A stretch of 64,000 bases of DNA from positions 1 to 64,000 of the forward strand of contig WFMF01000335.1 of the NCBI GenBank assembly GCA_011033025.1, given 5' to 3'. The DNA is from Beroe forskalii (lineage: Eukaryota; Ctenophora; Nuda; Beroida; Beroidae). Shown piece after piece: positions 25,801 through 36,600 of the stretch. The position numbers were made by a program, and so were the translations under genes. Position 1 is the stretch's first letter; every line of letters starts with the position of its first letter. The notes beneath the pieces are model-generated. The model was not told the DNA's origin. It worked only from the letters and a program-made list of their open reading frames with translations, and ran no database searches.

Positions 25801-28800
25801 GGCACACTGAGTCTCCTGCAGCAAGCATAATCAAATGGAGTAGACAGAGCCGGGCCCACAGATTCTCCTGCAGCATTAAGCATAATCAAATGGGATAGAC
25901 AGAGCCGGGCCCACAGAGTCTCCTGCAGCATTAAGCATAATCAAATGGGATAGACAGAGCTGGGCACACTGAGTCTCCTGCAGCAAGCATAATCAAATGT
26001 GGCAGATAGAGCCGGGAACACAGAATCTCCTGCAGCAAGCATAATCAAATGGAGTAGATAGAGCCGGGCACACAGAGTGTCCTGCAGCAAGTATAATCAA
26101 ATGGAGTAGATAGAGCCGGGTCCACAGATTCTCCTGCAGCAAGCATAATCAAATGGAGTAAATAGAGCCGGGCCCACAGAGTCACAAGCAGCAAGCATAA
26201 TCAAATGGAGTAGATAGAGCCGGGCCCACAGAGTCACAGGCAAAATGGTACCACAGGAACACGACAAAAATTAGCCTCCATTAGCCTCCATTAGCCTCCA
26301 TGGAGGCTAAGTGGAGGCTGAGTGGAGCCTGAGTGGAGGCTAAGTGGAGGCTAATTTCAAAAATTAGCCTCCACGGAGGCTAGTGGAGGCATGAGGCTAA
26401 TTTTCGAAAAATAGCCTCCACTATGGATTAGATAGAGGCCTCCACCAGAGTGTCCTCTAGCAGCCTCCAGCAGCCACTCAGCCTCCACTTAGCCTCCACT
26501 AGGCTCCACTCAGCCTCCACTAGGCTCCACGGAAATTTAAAAATTCATTTTTTGCATTCTATGGAAGCTATTTTGACAGTGCTAGTGGAGGCTATAGCCT
26601 CCAAATGGAGGCTAAAATCATGAAAAAACACAGATAATATGCTAGCCTCCACAAAATTAAATTTATGTCATGTTTTTACAAAAAGAGTACATTTTGTAAC
26701 ATAGACCAAAGTCTAGTATTAGGCACCACTAGGCCTCCACTAGAATCCACTCAGCCTCCGCTAGGCTCCGCTGGGCTTCACTCGGCCTCACTAGGCTCAC
26801 TTAGCCTCCACTAGGCTCCACTCAGCCTCCATCAGGCTGGCCTCCACTAGCCTCCACGCAGCCTCCACTCAGCCTCCATTAGCCTCCCATCAGCCTCCCA
26901 CTAGGCTCACTCAGCCTCCACTAGGCTCCACTCAGCCTCCACTAGGCTCCACTAGCCTCCATGGAGTGGGCTAAGTGGAGCTAGTGGGAGGCTGAGTGGA
27001 GGCTGAAGTGGAGCCCTAATGGAGGCCTGAGTTAGCTAGTTGAGGCCGAGTGGGCACACAGTGGAGGCTAGTGGAGGCTGAGTGGAGCCTGGTGGAGGCA
27101 AAATGGAGCCTAGTGGAGGCTGAATGGAGCCTATTAGATCTAGTGAGGCTAGTGGAGCCTAGTGGTACTAGTGGAGCCTAGTGGAGGCTAGTGGAGCCTA
27201 GTGGAGGCTAGTGGGGGCCTGAGTGGAGCCTAGTGGAGGCTGAGTGGAGCCTAGTGGAGGCTAAGTGGAGGCTAGTGGAGGCTGAGTGGAGCCTAGTGGA
27301 GGCTGAGTGGAGCCTAGTGGAGGCTGAATGGATCCTAGTGGAGGCTAGTGGAGCCTATTGGAGGCTAGTGGAGCCTAGTGGTGGCCAGTGGAGCCTAGTG
27401 GAGGCTGAGTGGAGCCTAGTGGAGGCTACTGGGGCCTAAGTGGAGCCTAGTGGAGGCTGAGTGGAGCCTAGTGGAGGCTAAGTGGAGGCTGAGTGGAGCC
27501 TAGTGGAGGCTGAGTAGAGCCTAGTGGAGGCTGAGTGGAGCCTAGTGGAGGCTGAGTGGAGCCTAGTGGAGGCTAAGTGGAGCCTAGTGGAGGCTGAGTG
27601 TAGGACAGTTGGAGCTGTCTGAAAGTTTGAAGCGATATATTGTTTTTCACATTAGTACACATAAATCACCATTTTCAGCAAGAAATTTGTGTTTTGTAGG
27701 CTTATTGATTTAGGGCTCCACTCAGCTCCACTTAGCCTCCACTCAGCCTCCACCTCCATTAGCCTCCATATGGAGGCTTTAGCCTCCACAAAATTGACTT
27801 TTTAAATTTCTGTGGAGGCTAATGGAGGCTAATTCTTGAGTGGAGGCTAGTGGAGGCTATTGGAGGCTAAACCAAAAATTTAGCCTCCATGGAGGCTGAG
27901 TGGAGGCTGAGTGGAGGCTGAGTGGAGGCTGAGTGGAGGCTAGTGGAGGCTAATGGAGGCTAGTGGAGGCTAATATAGCCTCCATAGTGGAGGCTATTTT
28001 TCAAAATTAGCCTCATGCCTCCACTAAGCCTCCGTGGAGGCTAATTTTTGAAATTAGCCTCCACTTAGCCCACTCAAAGCCTTCCACTCAGCCTCCACTC
28101 AGCCTCCATGGAGGCTAATGGAGGCTAATGGAGGCTAATTTTTGTCGTGTTCCTGTGGTACCATTTTGCCGAGTCACAAGCAACAAGCATAATCAAATGG
28201 AGTAGATAGAGCCGGGCACACAGAGTCACAAGCAGCAAGCATAATCAAATGGAGTAAATAGAGCCGGGCCCACAGATTCTCCTGCAGCAAGCATAATCAA
28301 ATGGAGTAGATAGAGCCGGGCACACAGAGTGTCCTGCAGCAAGCATAATCAAATGGAGTAGATAGAGCCGGGTCCACAGATTCTCCTGCAGCAAGCATAA
28401 TCAAATGGAGTAAATAGAGCCGGGCCCACAGAGTCACAAGCAACAAGCATAATCAAATGGAGTAGATAGAGCCGGGCCCACAGAGTCACAAGCAGCAAGC
28501 ATAATCAAATGGAGTAAATAGAGCTGGGCCCACAGAGTCACCTGCAGCAAGCATAATCAAATGGAGTAAATAGAGCCGGGCCCACAGAGTCACAAGCAGC
28601 AAGCATAATCAAATGGAGTAGACAGAGCCGGGCCCACAGACTCACAGAGTCACCTGCAGCAAGCATAATCAAATGGAGTAAATAGAGCCGGGCCCACAGA
28701 GTCACCTGCAGCAAGCATAATCAAATGGAGTAAATAGAGCCGGGCCCACAGAGTCACAAGCAGCAAGCATAATCAAATGGAGTAGATAGAGCCGGGCCCA

Positions 28801-29150
28801 CAGAGTAACCTGCAGCAAGCATAATCAAATGGGGTAGATAGAGCCGGGCCCACAGATTCTCCTGCAGCAAGCATAATCAAATGGAGTGAATAGAGCCGGG
28901 CCAACAGCGTCTCCTGCAGCAAGCATAACCAAATGGAGTAAATAGAGCCGGGCTCACAGAGTTTCCTGCAGCAAGCATAATCAAATGGGGTAGATAGAGC
29001 CGGGCCAACAGAGTCTCCTGCAAGCAAGCATATAATAAAATGGTAGATATAGCCGGGCCCACAGAGTAAAATCTCACAAGCATGAAGCAAATATCAATTA
29101 GCATAATCAAAACGGGTAGAAAAGTAGAAAGAGCCGATGGCCACACAAAA
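22849..29150. repeat. 52-bp satellite array interrupted by a palindromic transposon
   Basis: The unit is close to 52 bp: GAGCCGGGCCCACAGAGTCA, then CCTGCAGCAAGCATAATCAA and ATGGAGTAGATA. Variants include CCTGCAG versus CAAGCAG, and GGCCCA versus GGCACA. Roughly 65 copies precede the insertion at 26,239 and about 18 follow it. Units at both ends are more diverged (for example GAGCCGGTGCTCAC at 22,852), as expected at array edges. The homologous left-arm position lacks the array. Open frames on minus here are repeat translations, not genes. Confidence 0.93.
26239..28170. mobile_element. Palindromic DNA transposon with 8-bp target duplication
   Basis: The termini are inverted repeats starting GGCAAAATGGTACCACAGGA, identical for about 70 bp. 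They are flanked by GAGTCACA at 26,231-26,238 and 28,171-28,178, a sequence present once in a normal satellite unit. The interior is almost wholly degenerate GGAGGCTNAGTGGAGCCTAG repeats. These run as AGCCTCC on the left and GGAGGCT on the right with reversals in between, so much of the element can fold back. An 8-bp duplication fits hAT or P superfamilies. No transposase is encoded. Confidence 0.85.
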
Positions 29151-29600
29151 CAAATAATTAAATGAAGTAATGAGTAGCAACGAACTGCGTAAAAACATCA
29201 ACTGTTTATGGAAAGCCGGACGCATTCCTCACTCTAGTGCTCGGCAGATAGTTTATTCCATATATGGGTATCACCTGACAAGTATTTCAAGGAACGCCTG
29301 TTAAACCTAACCTACGTCATCACGTTATCCAACGCGACTTGGAGGATCTTAAAATATGGTCATCTCTGCTAGAGTGACTCTCAACCTAGAGCGCGGTGTA
29401 CGACGCGCGCACTCAAACAATTAATGCCCAAATATGGTTGAATCACTTAATAGGGGCGTAAAATATGCGCCCCGAGCTGAGGAGCGAATCTTACCATTGT
29501 TGCGTGGCCCTGTTTGTGACTTTTCTACGAAAAGCGCGCGCAAGCGCGAACAAACAGGGACACGTAACATGTGGTAAGTTCCACATTTGGACGTCACTTT
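29151..29600. other. Right-arm-specific DNA flanking the satellite
   Basis: No gene was seen. Homology to the left arm resumes near 29,580 (left 2,240), at GCGCAAAGTGACGTCCAAAT on minus. Confidence 0.5.
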
Positions 29601-30453
29601 GCGCTCTCGCCATCTAGTCAGAAGAAATAAACGGGCAATGTCCGTCGGCACTCAGCATCACATTGTCAGACGTTGTCTGACCCCTACGCCTTCGGCGGGC
29701 GCGCGTCTGACAAGCATCACATACCAGTACCACCACCAGAACTAGAATTAAAACAATCGTAACGACCAACGTTCCAGTTAACCACATTTGGACATCACCT
29801 AATCCAAATTTCGCCTTGTCGGTGTCTAACAGTGTTAGTAACACCAAGTCAGAAGAAAGGGACGGACATCGCCAGTCGATAAAAACAAAAGGTGAAAAGG
29901 AGCACACGTTCATCAGCTGATAGAATAATTTGAAATAGAATAATATTTATAAATATAATTCCATGACACTTTCTAGTTTCTCCTATTGCTAAATAAAAGC
30001 TTTATCATCAAATTCAAATTAAATCATTCATTACATCGATGTTGATGTTATTACATTGTTAAATTTAAAAGAATTCCAAGCAAACTTCAAATTCGGATTG
30101 TGAAAAAAACTGAATGCTAACGTTATTGGATTTCTCTTATTGTCTTTCACACCAAAACTGTGAGTCAACATTTAATGTATCCAACACGCAAGGCAACTGT
30201 AAGTCATGAAATAGGTACTAAAACTATGATTCAGATTGATTGTAATGTACAAAATGCTATAAAAGAGATAACGAGAATCAACAAAATACCTCATAATATT
30301 TTCATGATAAATTAAAAATTCATAAAACATTCAACAGTATCAGTCTCACAACCATGAACCACAAGCTAAGGTTCTCTAAGTTGATCAATTGTAGCGATAA
30401 ACCAATACTCTGTGATCATCATTCATCATCTTATCAGGCCATTTCCAGGTGCT

Positions 30454-30606
30454 TTATTTAGCGAGATGTTTGTACTTGGAGTAGATGGCGTACAGAACTC
30501 GGAGAGTAGATTTGAGGTCCTTGCTCACGATGCTCTCAGCGGTACACTTGGGTCGGGGGATCCCGGCTTCTGTCATGAGGTTCAGAGCCAGAGTCACGTT
30601 GTGCAA
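30454..30606 (-). CDS. Parvin exon 10 (terminal)
   Basis: 50 codons from LHNVTLALN to LAK plus TAA, overlapped by AATAAA (30,453-30,458 on minus). It is preceded by a copy of the exon 9 end (ATCACAAG) instead of the CCATCCACAG found in the left copy. Confidence 0.9.
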   Translation of the reverse strand: MHNVTLALNLMTEAGIPRPKCTAESIVSKDLKSTLRVLYAIYSKYKHLAK

Positions 30607-33600
30607 CTTGTGATCGTAAGGTGTGTAAATAAAAATGTTTGTAGGGGTTGGTAAGTGATGTTGAATAGAAATAAAACTTTTCGAGATTGTTAGCGTTGAA
30701 ATTTCTTTAAGGCTGAGAAATCAACATTAAAACTAAAAGTTAAGCTGTTCAGATGTAATCAAAATTTGACACAATATATCACAACCCTCAAACCCCAAGT
30801 ATTCAACTTGTGATCGTAAGCCTCAGGCTCCATGCTGAACGAGTAGAGGGGCACGTAGTAATTCTCAGCCAGGCTCATCATCATTACCAAGTTGACTCCG
30901 TTACTGAAGTCCTCCTCAATGTTACTGCAACCCCGGTTGATTTGACCCAGCTGCTTATTCGCAAACGCCATCAGCGACTGAAGAGGGGTACTGTTAGAAG
31001 AAAGAAAAGAAAAGATCAATGTTTGAAAAGTAAGAGAGGGATGACAAAAGGGGCACATGATTTTCGAAAGCTTCTGAAAACAATTCTCTCGTATCAGTTA
31101 TCTCGTTTATTAAACTTCAACCTCTTGAGGGCATAAGGCGTGTTGGAAATTGAAAGCAGGCAAGGTACGAATAAATTCTGCCCCTGGGGATACGGGCAGC
31201 TAACTCTAAGGCAACAGTGTTGAACTGTTGAGGTTGTGTTACAAGGGTTGGTGACTTCTGGCATAAAGTAAAACATCGAGCTGAGGTTTATCCGAAGTTA
31301 CATCTGAGAATGACAACCCTTGGTGAGTCAGTGAGTGGGCGTTAACTACTTCTTTTGACGATCATTGATTGCCCAATGAAGAATGATCGTTTAACAGTTT
31401 GCAGAGTTAAAGTTTAAATTTGTGATACAATACATCAATTTGAGGAATAAACGCTTTGATTTGGTTATTAGGCAACCTTAATCAGTGATTAGCCACCCCC
31501 CATGCCAAAGAAAGTTACTCAGAATTGAGGTCTAATGATTTGCTATTGTACTTAGGCAGTCATCCCAGAATTGGTGAAATTTGGAATACAGCACCATATA
31601 TTGAAATGCATCATGTGGACAGTGATCATTGAAAGACATGATGGCATAATTGTGATAACCATTTTACAGGCCCAGGTGTTAAAAAGTCGTTTCGATGTGC
31701 TTTTCTTTTAAATCAGATCACGAATCTCTCAATTCTTCAACAATAAAAAACCGCAAAAAAGTACAAGAACTGACCCCTTTGACAGCGTTGAGTTTGTCGG
31801 GGGCTGAATCAAAGAGCGTGTCGAATACATCCCTCTCCTGCTGTCTCGCAGCGAAGTTGTAGTGCCTGAAACAAGGAGTCAGTGAACACATGTGTCTGGG
31901 AAATATCTAAAAAGTGGGTGGGTGGTTGGAGGAGATTCTATGGAAATAATAGAACTTGGAGACACGTGGGGTATGTGAATCGATGAATCCCCTTCGATGA
32001 GAATGGGGATTCCATGATCATGTAATCAAAATTAGGGCAATTATCGATCTACATTTCAAATATTCCTTATTTTAAAACTCACATGTTATCAATAAACTTA
32101 AGAATGCCCGGTGCTGCCATTTCTGAACGATTCACAAAACTAAGATGATTTACAAGGCGAGAATCTTGTGACACCGATCAAATTAACCGTACAGGTCACA
32201 AACAAATGGTAATGGAAGAGGAAAGAGTACGCTTTGAGTGATGGTTGAACCAATGTGGTGTTATGAAGTCCAGGGACTGGGCGCCGTCAAGGCATTACCA
32301 GGGGCCAATACCATATATGGTAGTAGAGCGGGGATTTATGCTCAAATATGGGTGGAAAAAGAGTGAGACCTGCCCTTATTTGGTCTGATGAGGGACGATA
32401 CTTCACTCTCATAGAAGGATATCTGATGAGAGCCGCTCTCGGTAGTGGTGACAAGATGGGGCAACATATCATGCACCCCCTGCAATGCCTCAGGACGTGA
32501 TGAAAGGATAGGGCCAAGGTTCAACGCAAACCAAGAGTAAATGAAACCCGTCAGAATCAGTTTTGCGTTATCTTCTCAGATCCTTATATTTATTGCATTG
32601 GAAGCTAACGTATTTAAACTTTAAATTTATAAACGCAGCATTAGGAATTCTCCTACGCTTTATTATCATTCAGACACTTACTCTCTTTCTTCGTCCCCCG
32701 TTATCTGTTCTGTAATAGTTTCAGTTTGCTGGGTCGCTTTCTGTGAAGATATGAGGGTTTATTGGGAGAAAGCAGCACAATAATTTCGCTCTAAACTTGT
32801 GAGTCGTGAGAGGTACAACTACTTTTTATTAACTGAAGAACAGTGGTACATAAGTTGCAGAAAACAGCAATAGTTGTCTGCTGCAAACTGTTCATAAGAG
32901 GCGAACGCACTTCTAATTAGACCACAATTGTTCTAAAATCGAGATAATATAGAAACTTCGTTTAAATTTGAAAACACAAAAGACTTTCAAATTGTCCCAA
33001 ACAAATTTGTTTGACCGTTTCGTTGACATCGATCCTCGTGGTCGTCAAGATTGATGATGCGCCGCGCCCGTGAATTCTCACGGCTTTTGTCAGCGGTTCA
33101 AACAACTTCTGACAAAGACAAATCAAAAGTCGAAACTTGCGGCAGAACCACTGAAATCCTCTCTCTCTCACATACTCACTGAGATTTGCAGGACTTGGAT
33201 CTTGACGAAGCTGGGTAGTCGGCGAGGGATACCGTAATGTCGGGCTAGTGTCACCAAGAGGTGCAGGACTGAGACGAGATACTTGTTGTGGATATTATCC
33301 ACATTCCACTTGATACCATCGTCAGCCACCTGGGGAATAGCATGAAGGTTAGGACTTGGGGAGTAAGTTGAAAACGTTTAGAATATGATGCGAGAATTAG
33401 TTTTAAATTCAGGAGCTTTCGAAAATCATGAGAATTGAGATTATCGTCTTCAGCTCAAGGTTGTAATGGGCCAAAGATGGAACCATACTATAGATGCTAT
33501 AGATGTAACATGGAAATTATCAGTAGCTTGTTTCCACCAGTTGCAATTTTTGACCTGTTGCCATTTCTCCTTTTCCACTTGCATATTTTTTCTCCTTGTT

Positions 33601-36600
33601 TCTCGTTTTTTTTCTCCTTTTCCACAAGCATAATTCGGTAACTCACTCGAGGCAAATGATAAACTTAAATGGTGGATTGAAAAGCAATCATAAAACCATA
33701 AATAAAATCATCAGAGAACACGTTTAAAAGAGCATTCAAGAACAACACATTAGTGAATTTATAAGAATTCAATGGAATGGCATAACATTAAAAGCTGCGC
33801 AAATTTCAGTATTGAAGAGTAGCTGTGGGCAGCTTATTAAACACTAGAGAGTACATATTTGATTCCGGTTGTTTTTTATTTCTTTTTTGAGCTTGATATA
33901 AAAATCGGTCAAAATCGATCAGTCCGTCGTTCCGGTTTACAACTATAAATCTCAGCCCATGTAATGGCAAAACGAGTAAAACAGGAGCATCTTTGCATAA
34001 ATAAGTTAAAACAGAGTATCTGAGTTAATAAAGAGTCATTAAATAAAATTCTGAGCAAACAATAGGAGTCCTTCGTGAGCTGGATTAAACCCCGCGCACG
34101 AAAAATAGGCGGTTCAACGTCATCAACTTCCTACATCCCGCTTATTTTTCTCAGTGAGCCACATTAAAAGACGCAGGAAGCACCACCTCCGTACACCGTA
34201 CAATGGTTAGACCCGTAGATCGCACAGTACTGCTCCTCCATACTGCTACACGCCCGGTAGATCTTAGCTCGCTTAGTCACATCGTGTCCTGTAGCTCGTT
34301 TAGTGATATCGTGTCCTGCTCCATCCTCCTCATCTCCACTCACTGGTTGGAAGACTATCTCCACGATCCTGAACATGTCAAAAACCTCCTCTTTCTCTGG
34401 TTGCTGTGCGGTGTTTTCAGATGCTGTGGCGACAGTGTGGAGTAGGGTGAAGGAGAGAAGAAGAAGAAATGGGCTGCTCATGTTCTCTGATTCTACGCAG
34501 GAAATGGGTTTTATAACCGATAGTATTCAAATATAACCTATTCGAAGTTTTCAAATTTGGGATATATCTTCAAGTCGTAATTATTGGAGCAAAAAGAAAG
34601 GAAAATCAAAATTCGTTGTTCTGTCTCATTCCAATCATAAGAAAAGTTTCGAAAATAATCTATGTAAAATTTATGGCAAAAAGAATTTCCCTCTCGACGA
34701 ATCAGCCAAATGTAAACAAATCCAAGACTGCTCAAGACTGAGTCCAGATGAATGAGGATCTTGATTATATACTAACCCTTACCCAAGACAAAGCGACGTA
34801 ATGATTGTGTGATGACAAAAGCAGCCATCAATTAGAATCGCATAATTGATAGACATTTCAAAATTGACAATGCAGTTGCGATATTCATTGTTGAGCAAGA
34901 TCACCTCCATGTATGTATTCCTTCCTTGTATGTTATCGAATATTAGTCAAAAGCATTCGTCAAACCTTAGTCGAAGGCCAAAACAACTTTTCTTTTATAG
35001 AGCTAATAATAATATAAGGAATAATGGCGAGATATTATGACGTCATAAAACGATCGTTCGCGACACCACAGGCCCACCTCTTACGGAACTTCCTACGTAA
35101 CACGTACGTAACAGGTGCACTGCCAGGTTGCCTTTAGGTCACATGACACAGGAAGAGTGCAGGTCACGTGGTCTGTTCAGGATGCCGAGCTGACAGCATA
35201 ATCAGCTATCAGGCGTCAAAATGTTGACAAACCTAACAAGATAATCACAGTTTGGGATTTTGTAACCATTTGCCGCATATCAGAGAGGCAAAATCGAGAT
35301 CTTGAACGGGTTTCTGAATCGTTGAGCATGTATCAGCACTGAGGGGTGTAATTGCAACGATTTGAAACAGGGAGTGAGGAGCAGAGAACAGTATAGAGTA
35401 TCTACAGAATATCGAGCAAATAGTCAGATTCAAGATCCTGAAATCTGAGTATTTGGTCGATTTTTTTTGTTGATTCAGGGACTATGTGAGGAACGATATA
35501 TTCATTTACTGACTTTGCTGATACCTGTGAACTTATAAGGGGAACTGAGAAACGCAGCTACCTTATCGGACATGATAATCACGAACATTATGGTTTTGCT
35601 GAGCACCTCAGCGTGAATAAAGATTCCATGAATTTTAGGTCCGTGATACTAATTACCGTGATTATTATGCCCGATAAGGTTGTTATTTAATATTCATGTA
35701 GATGAAACATTATGGCTGATACGAAGCCTATAGAGGTTTTGAGCACTTCGTGCCTCTAGGAAACCACCATAAGAATCATTCAATTTAATAAACTGAAGGT
35801 TGAAATTTTAGGGTGTTATAATCGCACAACTACAAAACTGAGCCTAAGGAGTGAAAATTTAGGGTTTTATTATCGCACAACTACAAAACTGAGCCTTAAG
35901 AGTGAAAATTTAAGGTTTTATATCGCACAACTACAAAACTGAGCCTAAGGAGACTTCCCCACTCTCTAGAGCCAGACTATCAAGGAGTATGAGCATTAAA
36001 TGATAATCTTCACCAACAGCAGTATTGCATAAGTCCACAAGAGCAAAATAAACCAGTGACTGAAGTGCAAAAACTGACAATTTTATAGTTTTGAATTAAC
36101 TAATGAACTTTAACTTCTAGTTCCTGATTAGATTAATCTGAGGAAGTGAAATGCGTGATTCAGAAGTTTTGCGTATACCTATTGACGTCACATTGTCACC
36201 ACCAACATCCTCACCAAATTAGAAAAGTCAAAATTATGAAATGGGGAAGTGGCTGCAAGACATTAAACATGTAAAAGTATGCTAATATTGGTTGTGATTA
36301 GACATTCTATCAGGGGGTGGCTGGAAGTTTTAGTTATATAGAACTTGTGACTACAGCCGCAGCAACTTTTCTCAGCACGTTAATTATAATATTGACCGGC
36401 TAGGTCAAAAACTTGAAACCTATACCTGGTATCTGAAGCACCTATCAACTGTAAAACTAAATACATGACCATCTTAATCGTCTAAACCTAACCGCATTGC
36501 TTCTGAAATCTTACAATCTAAAGCTCAGCTGGTCGAATAGACCAGCTGTTATCAGTCGCTATCAATCTTATCAACCTTGACAGGTCATGCTCAACGAACT

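Larger units (their letters stand above)
18803..31811 (-). repeat. Right arm of inverted duplication (partner 1-5,458)
   Basis: This is the reverse complement of the left arm, containing parvin exons 8-10, the intergenic stretch and gene X exons 1-2. It is about 7.5 kb longer than the left arm because of the MITE at 19,058-19,880 and the satellite block of about 22.3-29.6 kb. Minus these insertions the two arms have nearly the same length, about 5.4 kb. Confidence 0.9.

Noticed and set aside
27233..27439. Open frame of WSLVEAE repeats
   Set aside because: A product of the GGAGGCTGAGTGGAGCCTAG minisatellite inside the transposon, with no start context or conservation.
23160..29146. Long minus-strand open frames rich in CARLCLLHLIMLAA motifs
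   Set aside because: They are translations of the 52-bp satellite; the period is not a multiple of three and the frame shifts with each variant.
22849..29150. Regularly spaced repeats resembling a CRISPR array
   Set aside because: Units are contiguous 52-bp tandem copies without unique spacers, in an animal genome; this is a satellite.
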